Of a stretch of 18,968 bases of DNA, positions 1-6,802 are shown piece after piece. Every line of letters begins with the position of its first letter. Positions within the stretch are counted from its first letter, which is position 1. The stretch comes from UBA4717 sp002404395. Its GTDB lineage: Bacteria; Bacillota; Clostridia; Oscillospirales; CAG-272. The notes under the pieces were generated by a model. The model saw nothing but the letters and a program-made list of their open reading frames with translations, was not told the origin of the DNA and searched no databases. Made by a program: the position numbers and the translations under genes. The stretch spans positions 1 to 18,968 of the forward strand of contig CALFNW010000146.1 of the NCBI GenBank assembly GCA_937902275.1, written 5' to 3'.

Positions 1-132
1 CATTCACAAATAATTTGATATTTAATTTCTGTCTATACTTTTGGGTTCACTTCACGAGCGATGCCTTTTCCGCTTTTGCGGAACATTTGGGTTGCTTTCT
101 ATCAAGCAATATATTATTTTGCCTGTTCCCAC
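1..132. other. Intergenic segment at window edge with small hairpins
   Basis: This stretch lies downstream of the GH35 stop codon and I find no gene in it. It holds three short inverted repeats. TTCCGC (68-73) pairs with GCGGAA (78-83) around a TTTT loop. TTGCTT (92-97) pairs with AAGCAA (104-109). An outer pair, GGAACA (80-85) with TGTTCC (124-129), shares bases with the first, so the two cannot form together. None is followed by a convincing T tract on the minus strand, so I do not call a terminator for the GH35 gene. On the plus strand the second hairpin is followed by an AT-rich run and could weakly terminate a transcript entering from outside the window. Confidence 0.4.
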
Positions 133-2124
133 TCATTCAAGGGCAAAAGCCTTAACGTCGGTCACACCTTCGGGCATTTCGGTCTCAAAATAGATATTCC
201 CGCGATCTTCGGCAAGCAACGGCTCGACCTTTATACGGATCTTACGGACCTTATTCACCGCATCCGTTCTGTCGGTACCGACTCCGCGGACATCAACATA
301 CCAATTATCCCCGTCGCAATAATAATCGGAAATAAGTCGGGGGGTATCTTTCATTTCATACGCCGCCGCGACATTTCCCGCAACCTGCAGGCACAAAGTC
401 TCAACTCCCTGCGGGATACTTATCTCATATTCCTCGGTTTTGTCCGACAAACGGGTTTTGTCCCGGCGAATAATATGCGCAAAGGCTTCAAACGGCAGTA
501 CGTTTGCGCTCTTTTCGACAGTGAGCGGCACAAACTTATCGGGAGCAGGCTTTTCGTTTTCAAGCAAAACTATATGAACGCCGCCAAGCTCCGTGACCTC
601 GCCGAGCGGGCATATCTCGCCGTTTGACAGACAAATTTCGGGTTTTACTCCGCGAAGCGGCACAAATTCAACTCTTTTGTCCGAATAAAAGATCGGAAGC
701 GCAGTCACATAGCGCACAATCACATTACCAAGCTTCAGGTTAAACGGAATAATACCGTAGCCGCTCTCCGGCAAGTACACCGGTACCTTGAGCTCGCCGT
801 CGTTCAACACGATCGTAAGCTCCACATGCTTTTGTCCAAGCGTGCCGCCGTGAACATGATTATTGTAAAAGATAAATCCGCTCTTTCCGTCCGAGCGTAC
901 CGAAATGCGCGCAGTATCGGTATCGTATATATCATCAATTATATTTTCGGGCATATATGCACGCATCGGAGACAGGATTTTCTCTGTAGCGGCAACAAAT
1001 TCATTTATTTCCTTAAGAGCATAATAACTTTCTCTGATATGCCCGGTATCGCCGAGCGGCGCTTTAAAGTCATATGACACGATCGCATAGTCGTTGGCAT
1101 AACCGCTTTCGCGGCTTTCCTGATAGGTTATAAGCTTACCGTCCGCGTCGCGCGACACCGGGTTTACGCCGCCGTGATACATATAATATCCAAGCCCCAC
1201 GGCTCCGCTTCCGAGCTTGCAGATTGCAAGCGAAGCAATGTCGGCAGCCGAAAACAACGGTCGGCGTTGGAAAGTCGGCTGATTGCCTCCGCCGAGTTCA
1301 CAGGTCAGATACGGATATTTGCCCAAGTACTTTTCTTTAATAACCTTGCCTGATGAATGTCCGAGCATATCCGCTCCGATGACCGAATCCTCGCGTATCT
1401 GCGAGAAAAAGTAATTCGTGTTGGGGGGAAGCTTGTCCGTGCTGTCATCCCACGGAGCCTCGGGATAACCGCCGAACATCGGCAAAAGAGAGTTCGGAAG
1501 CTCTGCCTTACCCCACGCGGTAGCCGACCAAAGCGGAGCGCAAAAGCCGATGTCAACAAGCATTTCCCGCAAAATCTCAAGATACTCCGGCTCGTGCGGC
1601 TTTTCGTTTTCAACCTGTATTCCGATTATGTTTTCCGAACCTCTGAGCTCTGCGTAGATCGCCTTGAAAAATCTCCTCACATAAAAGAGGTATTCTTTAT
1701 CGTTCGTGCGAAGCGCGCACCCCTTATCGACAAGCCAATCGGGAAATCCGCCCTGTCTTGCCTCTCCGTGCGCCCACGGACCTATACGCAGAAAAAACGG
1801 CAGATCAAGCTTTTCACAAGTGTCGATGAAGCGGCGTATATTTCGGTTGCCCGAAAAATCGAAGCTCCCCTCCTCATGCTCGTGATGATTCCAAAAAACA
1901 TAGCCGGCGATCACATCAATGCCGCCCTCTTTCATTTTGATCAGTTCTCTTTCCCAATCTGTGTCGGGAACACGGGAATAATGTATTTCCCCCATACGGT
2001 ATATGTACGGCTGACCGTCTTTGAGAATACAGTCGGGCGCGGCGGCGTAAGTATGCCCTCCGGCAGTACCGCTCATCAATACATCGGTCGTATTTGAACT
2101 CGGCCCGTTGACGCGAATTATCAT
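133..2124 (-). CDS. GH35 family beta-galactosidase-like glycoside hydrolase
   Basis: This 663-residue enzyme should hydrolyse a terminal beta-galactoside from an oligosaccharide. GH35 features are visible in order: the early strand motif GEIHYSR (about 45-51), VFWNHHE (76-82), the block FLRIGPWAHGEARQGGFP (111-128), the acid/base motif IQVENE (acid/base probably E174), and a probable nucleophile in TCELGGG (E276). The C-terminal third (after about residue 380) is beta-rich, as is usual in the family. No signal peptide is present, so it probably acts in the cytoplasm on imported sugars. I chose the ATG at 2124 over an in-frame codon eight positions upstream because GGAGG sits at 2134-2138 with nine bases of spacing. 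A promoter lies just upstream. The family is clear; the exact substrate is not. Confidence 0.9.
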   Translation of the reverse strand: MIIRVNGPSSNTTDVLMSGTAGGHTYAAAPDCILKDGQPYIYRMGEIHYSRVPDTDWERELIKMKEGGIDVIAGYVFWNHHEHEEGSFDFSGNRNIRRFIDTCEKLDLPFFLRIGPWAHGEARQGGFPDWLVDKGCALRTNDKEYLFYVRRFFKAIYAELRGSENIIGIQVENEKPHEPEYLEILREMLVDIGFCAPLWSATAWGKAELPNSLLPMFGGYPEAPWDDSTDKLPPNTNYFFSQIREDSVIGADMLGHSSGKVIKEKYLGKYPYLTCELGGGNQPTFQRRPLFSAADIASLAICKLGSGAVGLGYYMYHGGVNPVSRDADGKLITYQESRESGYANDYAIVSYDFKAPLGDTGHIRESYYALKEINEFVAATEKILSPMRAYMPENIIDDIYDTDTARISVRSDGKSGFIFYNNHVHGGTLGQKHVELTIVLNDGELKVPVYLPESGYGIIPFNLKLGNVIVRYVTALPIFYSDKRVEFVPLRGVKPEICLSNGEICPLGEVTELGGVHIVLLENEKPAPDKFVPLTVEKSANVLPFEAFAHIIRRDKTRLSDKTEEYEISIPQGVETLCLQVAGNVAAAYEMKDTPRLISDYYCDGDNWYVDVRGVGTDRTDAVNKVRKIRIKVEPLLAEDRGNIYFETEMPEGVTDVKAFALE

Positions 2125-2189
2125 AGCACATTTCCTCCGAAAAATCATCGTGATGCTCGTAATGTTTTACGGTGCTTTTGCACACCCAG

Positions 2190-2218
2190 AGTATATCATA
2201 TCTGTCGGTAATTATCAA
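2190..2218 (-). promoter_or_regulatory. Sigma-A promoter for the GH35 gene
   Basis: Read on the minus strand, TTGATA (2213-2218) is followed after exactly 17 bases by TATACT (2190-2195). Transcription would begin near 2183 and leave a leader of about 60 nt before the start codon at 2124. The predicted 5' end falls at a small hairpin, GTGC-TTTT-GCAC (2172-2183). The promoter is back to back with the comEC promoter. Confidence 0.65.
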
Positions 2219-2265
2219 GCGATCGATCCATGTTTTTTTCGACTTGGCTCATCACACACGCAATG

Positions 2266-2294
2266 TTGACACAAGATCACGCCGATGCTATAAT
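2266..2294 (+). promoter_or_regulatory. Perfect consensus sigma-A promoter for comEC
   Basis: TTGACA (2266-2271) and TATAAT (2289-2294) are separated by exactly 17 bases, so both hexamers and the spacing match consensus. Transcription would start near 2301, giving a leader of about 55 nt. The 47 bases between this -35 and that of the divergent GH35 promoter include GATCGATC (2221-2228) and a run of seven T residues (2233-2239). I see no clear operator over the promoter. Confidence 0.8.
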
Positions 2295-2356
2295 ATGATC
2301 CGTCAGAAACGCACGGATTTCGTAACAATTATTCAAAAACCGAGGACTCTCGCAGT

Positions 2357-4633
2357 ATGAATTTTTTTGAAAGCAGACCCTTTGCGACTATATGCGCAAC
2401 TGTGCTTGCCTCATTGTTTGTTTTTCAACTTATCAATGTCCGCTCAAACCTTGCAATGCTTGTGATCCTCTGCATTGCCGCAATCGCACTGCCGACGGTA
2501 TATCACGTCATAAAGACCGTATCTCCCGGAAAGATCGGATACGCACCCTTTCCGAAGCTTGCGGAAATTTGCATTACAGCCGCGCTCGCAGTTTGCGCAT
2601 TTACGGCGATCCTGTCTTACCAAAGCAGTGCAGATATCAAGTCGGGCGAAAAATATAACTTAAAGGCGCGCGTCGAAAAGATCTATACTTCCGACAGTTC
2701 TTTCACCTCGCTTGTTGCCGAAGTTTACGAAATTGAAAACCGTCCCTGCGGCTTTTCCGTATTCGTTACCGCCCCGTTTGCGGCAGAGCTCAGAGAGAGT
2801 GACCTGTTTGAAGCCAACGTCAACCTCGCGGAATCAGCCGCTTCCCTCTCCGATTATTCGCTCCTCTTTTTAAAGCGCAATAATATCAGATATTCGGTAT
2901 CAATAGAATCCGAGTCCGAACTATACGATATCACGCGGCGAAGCTCACCCGGGACGGTCTTGCAAAGTCTTGCGGCAAGCTTCGGATACCGGCTTGAACG
3001 CTTGCTTTCAAAAGAAGCGTATTCGCTTGCAAACGCACTGCTTGTCGGAAATAAAAGTGCCATGTCCGACATGACATCCCGCAACTTCAGACGCGCAGGC
3101 ATATCCCATCTGTTTGCGTTAAGCGGATTTCACGTTTCGCTCGTATGTATGTTTGTTGATATGCTTTTGCGCCTCTTCAGAATGCCTAAGCGCTTCAGAC
3201 TCATATTTTCATCTGCGGCAGTGATATTCGTAATGCTTTTTACCGGAATGACTCCGTCGGTCATGCGCGCCGGGATAATGGTACTTTGCTATAACGTTGC
3301 ATGGTTTGCAAACGAAAAGCCCGATCCCGTGACCGTCCTGTTTACCAGCGGTCTGATCCTATCCTGCCTTGACCGCTTTATAGTATTCGACATCGGCTTC
3401 ATTCTTTCATTTTCGGCGACCCTCGGCATAGTGGTATGCGCAGATGAAATTTTTGCGAAAAACCGCGAGCGCTTCAAAAGCAACGTACTGCGCACTATCG
3501 CAGATTCGATCGGAATTTCGCTTGCCGCCGGGACCTTCGTTTATCCGGAATCACTATTCTTTTTCAACGAGATCTCGCTTGCTTCGCCGATCTCAACACT
3601 GCTGTTTACTCCGCTTATAGCGATAATAATGCTTTCTTCGCTTGCGGCAGTGCTTTTTGCACATATTCCGTTTATTTCGGTATTTACGATATTCATTTGT
3701 GAAAAAGCCGTCGGACTTACCGAGAACGCCGCGGCGCTGTTCTCAAACCTTGACGCGCTCGTTATATCCACACACTATCCGTTCGCCGCACCGATCGCAA
3801 TTGTATTTGCGGCGGCTGTACTTTATTTTGCGGCAAAAAAGTTTTCATCAATTCAGTATATATCGCTGTCGCTTTCATTTTTAGCAGTGTACATTACCGC
3901 TGTATCAATGTTCGCCTGTTACTTTGCTCCAAGGGTCAGCGTATATTCGGTAAACATCGGGCAAAACGACGGTTTTGTACTTACACAAGGCAACAGAAGC
4001 GCATATATAGATATATCATCCGGCGCAAATAAAGCGGCTGACGCGGCGTATGCCGCACTCTGCCGGAGCGGTTCTACCGAGCTTGACGCGTACATACTGA
4101 CTCACTATCACAACCGTCATATTTCGGCGATCAGACACATGAACGGCAATCTCCCGATCCGTTACCTGCTCATGCCGCTGCCCGAAACCGAGGAAGACAA
4201 GCATATTGCCGTGCAGCTTGCAAAAACGGCTGATACACTTAAGATCAAGCCGTGCTTCTTCGATCCGAACTCCGAAAAACTCAAACTTGACGGATTTGAA
4301 ATTGAGTACCTGTCGGGCGAGCGGACCGCCGGGGCGACTCATCCCCGTATAGCTTTTAATATATCGGCGGGCGGATTTAATATCTTTTATCTCGGAGGAT
4401 ATTCAGACAATCGCTCGGATATTACCCGCGCAAAAGCAATGTTTGATAACGCCGATCAGATAATTTTCGCTTCGCACCGCCCGAGTGAGAATTTCGGCGC
4501 TTATACGCAGATCTCCGGCAAGGTCCTCGGGTATTTATCAAAAGAACCGGGCGCGGCGGCGCTCAAGCCTTTTTCTTCCGACCTTTCGGAAAAGACAAAC
4601 CTTCTTTATCGTGGACGTCTTCCCCGAACATAA
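2357..4633 (+). CDS. comEC: ComEC/Rec2 family DNA-uptake channel protein
   Basis: ComEC forms the inner-membrane channel that brings single-stranded DNA into the cell during natural transformation. This 758-residue protein has the family layout: two N-terminal membrane segments, a soluble beta-rich region (about 85-190), the competence core with HLFALSGFHV (251-260) and the downstream PSVMRAG motif, many hydrophobic helices to about residue 525, and a C-terminal metallo-beta-lactamase-like domain. That last domain is degenerate. The usual metal motif H-x-H-x-D-H reads HYHNRH at 583-588, with Arg for Asp and no following GG, and the later TGD motif reads LGGYSD. The channel assignment is firm; nuclease activity of the tail is doubtful. 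The start has GAGGA ten bases upstream. The 3' end overlaps the convergent gene by 71 bases. Confidence 0.9.
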   Translation: MNFFESRPFATICATVLASLFVFQLINVRSNLAMLVILCIAAIALPTVYHVIKTVSPGKIGYAPFPKLAEICITAALAVCAFTAILSYQSSADIKSGEKYNLKARVEKIYTSDSSFTSLVAEVYEIENRPCGFSVFVTAPFAAELRESDLFEANVNLAESAASLSDYSLLFLKRNNIRYSVSIESESELYDITRRSSPGTVLQSLAASFGYRLERLLSKEAYSLANALLVGNKSAMSDMTSRNFRRAGISHLFALSGFHVSLVCMFVDMLLRLFRMPKRFRLIFSSAAVIFVMLFTGMTPSVMRAGIMVLCYNVAWFANEKPDPVTVLFTSGLILSCLDRFIVFDIGFILSFSATLGIVVCADEIFAKNRERFKSNVLRTIADSIGISLAAGTFVYPESLFFFNEISLASPISTLLFTPLIAIIMLSSLAAVLFAHIPFISVFTIFICEKAVGLTENAAALFSNLDALVISTHYPFAAPIAIVFAAAVLYFAAKKFSSIQYISLSLSFLAVYITAVSMFACYFAPRVSVYSVNIGQNDGFVLTQGNRSAYIDISSGANKAADAAYAALCRSGSTELDAYILTHYHNRHISAIRHMNGNLPIRYLLMPLPETEEDKHIAVQLAKTADTLKIKPCFFDPNSEKLKLDGFEIEYLSGERTAGATHPRIAFNISAGGFNIFYLGGYSDNRSDITRAKAMFDNADQIIFASHRPSENFGAYTQISGKVLGYLSKEPGAAALKPFSSDLSEKTNLLYRGRLPRT

Positions 4634-5009
4634 GCAAGCATCGCTCCGACAGCCGTTTGCAAAGCGGCATTACCCCTATGCACAAAATAAACCAATACGC
4701 CGAATATCTCGGGCAGATCTGACCGAGCAGATTAAAAGGGATATCCGAATAATCCCATACCTGCAATCCGAATATCAGGTTTACGGTCACGCCTACCGCA
4801 AATTCAATCGCGGTGATCACCAACGCGCCGAGCGTTCCTTTCACCCAAAGCGGCAACGCTTGCTTTGAAATCATGTAAACGAGAACAAAGCATATACCGC
4901 CCGTTACCGTCATCGTCCAATGCGTATAAGCGCGCCACACCATCTCAAGCGTTGTATACGCAATAGCCCCGAGCATAAAAACAAATACCGACTCCTTGAA
5001 TTTTTGCAA
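4563..5009 (-). CDS. Putative ABC-transporter type IV membrane protein (PF06541, CmpB-like)
   Basis: This 148-residue protein is mostly hydrophobic, with about four membrane helices (roughly 5-25, 32-50, 58-80 and 95-115) and a basic tail ending in KGRKKKA. The segment WDYSDIPFNLLGQICPRYSA followed by a WF-type helix resembles the PF06541 family common in Clostridia. Members are annotated as putative ABC transporter permeases, but their function is not established. The start codon is TTG at 5007-5009, supported by AAAGGAG at 5019-5025 with nine bases of spacing; the nearer ATG is out of frame and quickly stopped. The gene is convergent with comEC and its last 71 bases lie inside the comEC 3' end, leaving no room for a terminator between them. 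No ATP-binding partner is nearby. Confidence 0.75.
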   Translation of the reverse strand: MQKFKESVFVFMLGAIAYTTLEMVWRAYTHWTMTVTGGICFVLVYMISKQALPLWVKGTLGALVITAIEFAVGVTVNLIFGLQVWDYSDIPFNLLGQICPRYSAYWFILCIGVMPLCKRLSERCLLMFGEDVHDKEGLSFPKGRKKKA

Positions 5010-5109
5010 TTACGACATCTCCTTTACGACAGTTCAAACGGTATACAAAGCTATAATTACCGCAAGCCGACGACTCTATTCGCGCTGTGAGTAAAAATCG
5101 CGGGTATGG
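5010..5109. other. Intergenic segment between PF06541 gene and exonuclease promoter
   Basis: This holds the upstream region of the minus-strand membrane protein gene, including its ribosome binding site at 5019-5025. I find no well-spaced promoter pair for that gene; TTGCGG followed by TATACC occurs but with only 14 bases between. No RNA gene or mobile element is visible. Confidence 0.4.
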
Positions 5110-5138
5110 TTGCATTCATTTAAGGTATGTGGTATAAT
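5110..5138 (+). promoter_or_regulatory. Sigma-A promoter for the DUF1351-exonuclease gene
   Basis: TTGCAT (5110-5115) and TATAAT (5133-5138) are separated by 17 bases. Transcription would begin near 5145, about 180 nt before the first plausible start codon at 5324, so the mRNA would carry a long leader. A second TATAAT at 5193-5198 has no -35 partner at proper distance. Confidence 0.65.
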
Positions 5139-5144
5139 ACTCAC

Positions 5145-5323
5145 AGCACATTGGATCATACCGCTTCGACGCATCGCGCTTTCGCGACACCGTATAATCG
5201 GCGTATCGCGATGTGAAGGTCAGTGATTTCGCAGGCGAGGTTCAAAATAAACGATCACCGAGTCGGACGTACCGATTCACGGACTAATACGAAAGGATTC
5301 CGAACGGGCGCATAAATGCCCGT
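5145..5323 (+). promoter_or_regulatory. Long leader RNA with several hairpins, possible regulatory element
   Basis: No gene is visible here on either strand, but several inverted repeats are. TCGCG (5174-5178) pairs with CGCGA (5183-5187). CATCGCG (5172-5178) can instead pair with CGCGATG (5207-5213), and the two options exclude each other. GAGTCGG (5260-5266) pairs with CCGATTC (5272-5278) allowing one G-U pair. ACGGGC (5304-5309) pairs with GCCCGT (5318-5323) and ends at the base before the start codon. I do not recognise a known riboswitch or small RNA in it. Regulation by this leader is inference. Confidence 0.4.
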
Positions 5324-6670
5324 ATGCGTAATTATAACATGGAGAAAACCGAGAGGACAGCTTCCTCAAAGCAAAGAAAGAACGGCGCCGGGCACTTTGA
5401 CGACTTAAAAGAAAGCATATCCGTACAATTAGCTCACTGCAAAAACGACGGTTACAACAATACCGCCTCCGCAAAGCATGACCGAAACGAGCTTTTGAAA
5501 TTGAAAAATCGGATAGAAAAAACTTTTGCGGAAGCGGAAGCCGTATATCGCGAGCCGCTTGAAGCGTCAAGATTTGAACTGCTCAAGCTGACCGTGCCGA
5601 TAGACGCCAAGCTCGCCGAAACCGACCGATATATCGAAGCGCACGCCGAAAGCGAGGAAAAAGAACGTCGTGCGAAGTTACGCGAACTGTTTGAGCAAAG
5701 CCGAGCGTTGCTCGGAAGTTATGCCGACAGCGTATTTGAAAGCCCCGCTTTTCTTGAACCGAAGTGGCTGAAAAAGGGCTATCTGTCCCCGACGGTCTCC
5801 GAGGAAATGGCAGAAAAGTCCGCGCGCATTGCCGCGAACCTTTCGTCTATTGAAACGACTTCGGGAACCGCCGCGCCGTTTTTGATTGCCGAATACCTGA
5901 AAACGCTGTCAATGTCGGATGTTGCAGAGTATCAGTCGGCGGTACTGAAAGCCGCCAACTGCCGTATGCCGGGAATCGTCAGACTGTGTGACGACGGCGA
6001 TAAGCTCGGAACGGCGGAAATAACGCTAAACTGCGACGAAGCAAACTTCAGGCGAACGCTTGAACAGCTCCGTCTTATGAATATTGATTACCGCGTAAAC
6101 AGTACAAGCTACGCTTCACAGCCGCATGAGCTGAAGATACCCGATTTTGATTCATTTGTCGCGGTTGACATAGAGACGACCGGTTCTTTCGGAGCGGCAG
6201 TAGGCGACAAGCCCGCGCAGATAACCGAGATCGGCGCGGTCAAGGTCGAAAACGGCAGAATCACCGACCGATTTTCGATGCTTGCCAACCCCGGGCGCAA
6301 AATTACCCCGCACGTGGTAAAGCTGACACACATAACCGATGAAATGGTGAAGGACAAGCCGCCCGCCTCCGAAGTAATAAAAAAATTTTTCGATTTTGCC
6401 GAAGGTTTTATTCTGGTAGGTCACGGCTTCAAGTGCAGCGATCTCCCGTTTATCCGTAACTGTGCGCAAAATGCCGGAATTGATTTTTCAAACAGCTATT
6501 TCGACACCTGTGAATTTGCCGAGACTCTCAAAGAAAAATACGGCTGGCAGAAGCTTCGGCTTGAATATCTGAGCGAACTTTTCGGAGTCGAGCAAAACGA
6601 AGCTCACCGCGCGCTGTGCGATGCCGAAGCTAATGTGGGCGTATATTTTGCGCTGAAAGCCTTGCGATAA
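5324..6670 (+). CDS. DUF1351-like protein fused to a DEDDh 3'-5' exonuclease
   Basis: The C-terminal part (about 276-448) is an RNase T/DNA polymerase III epsilon-type exonuclease. Exo I is DIETTG (D282, E284), Exo II is HGFKCSDLPFI (D373), and Exo III is H428 with D433 in HRALCD, so all five DEDDh residues are present and activity is expected. The N-terminal part (about 20-265) is charged and predicted helical up to about 130, followed by a region around AFLEPKWLKKGYLSP (about 144-158) and a beta-rich piece with the form LNCDEANFRRTLEQLRLMNI (about 227-246). This order matches DUF1351 phage proteins, which are often encoded near recombinases. No ribosome binding site lies directly before ATG 5324; GAAAGGA (5291-5297) sits beyond a hairpin. 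Met6 (5339) is an alternative start. Exonuclease is firm; DUF1351 is my reading from memory of the family. Confidence 0.8.
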   Translation: MRNYNMEKTERTASSKQRKNGAGHFDDLKESISVQLAHCKNDGYNNTASAKHDRNELLKLKNRIEKTFAEAEAVYREPLEASRFELLKLTVPIDAKLAETDRYIEAHAESEEKERRAKLRELFEQSRALLGSYADSVFESPAFLEPKWLKKGYLSPTVSEEMAEKSARIAANLSSIETTSGTAAPFLIAEYLKTLSMSDVAEYQSAVLKAANCRMPGIVRLCDDGDKLGTAEITLNCDEANFRRTLEQLRLMNIDYRVNSTSYASQPHELKIPDFDSFVAVDIETTGSFGAAVGDKPAQITEIGAVKVENGRITDRFSMLANPGRKITPHVVKLTHITDEMVKDKPPASEVIKKFFDFAEGFILVGHGFKCSDLPFIRNCAQNAGIDFSNSYFDTCEFAETLKEKYGWQKLRLEYLSELFGVEQNEAHRALCDAEANVGVYFALKALR

Positions 6671-6790
6671 AAACAAAATATGAATATTTTGTCCGACGCC
6701 GTTATTCCGCCGGACGATAAAATGAATACTATAATACTGTAGAGTCAAATATAAGATAAATTCGTACATTCGGTAACCGGCAACGCCGGC
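6671..6790. other. Intergenic region between exonuclease gene and murD
   Basis: Just after the exonuclease stop codon lies an AT-rich repeat, CAAAATAT (6674-6681) with ATATTTTG (6684-6691). It is followed by an imperfect hairpin, GTCCGaCG (6691-6698) with CGcCGGAC (6708-6715). Neither is followed by a T tract, so termination would be weak at best. TATAAT at 6730-6735 is a candidate -10 for murD but has no recognisable -35. A tight hairpin, CCGGC-AAC-GCCGG (6777-6789), ends one base before the first murD ATG. Confidence 0.4.
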
Positions 6791-6802
6791 ATGAGGGCAT
6801 TT

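Noticed and set aside
61..627. A 188-codon plus-strand open frame antisense to the GH35 gene.
   Set aside because: It lies wholly on the opposite strand of a gene with clear GH35 motifs, has no ribosome binding site and encodes no recognisable domain.
5193..5198. A second TATAAT in the exonuclease leader.
   Set aside because: No -35-like hexamer is found 16-18 bases upstream, whereas the TATAAT at 5133-5138 has a proper partner.
5236..5262. A GCGAGGTTCAAAAT stretch resembling a tRNA T arm.
   Set aside because: No acceptor, D or anticodon stems can be built around it, so it is not a tRNA gene.
6691..6715. Hairpin after the exonuclease stop as an intrinsic terminator.
   Set aside because: The stem has an A-C mismatch and no T tract follows on the plus strand.
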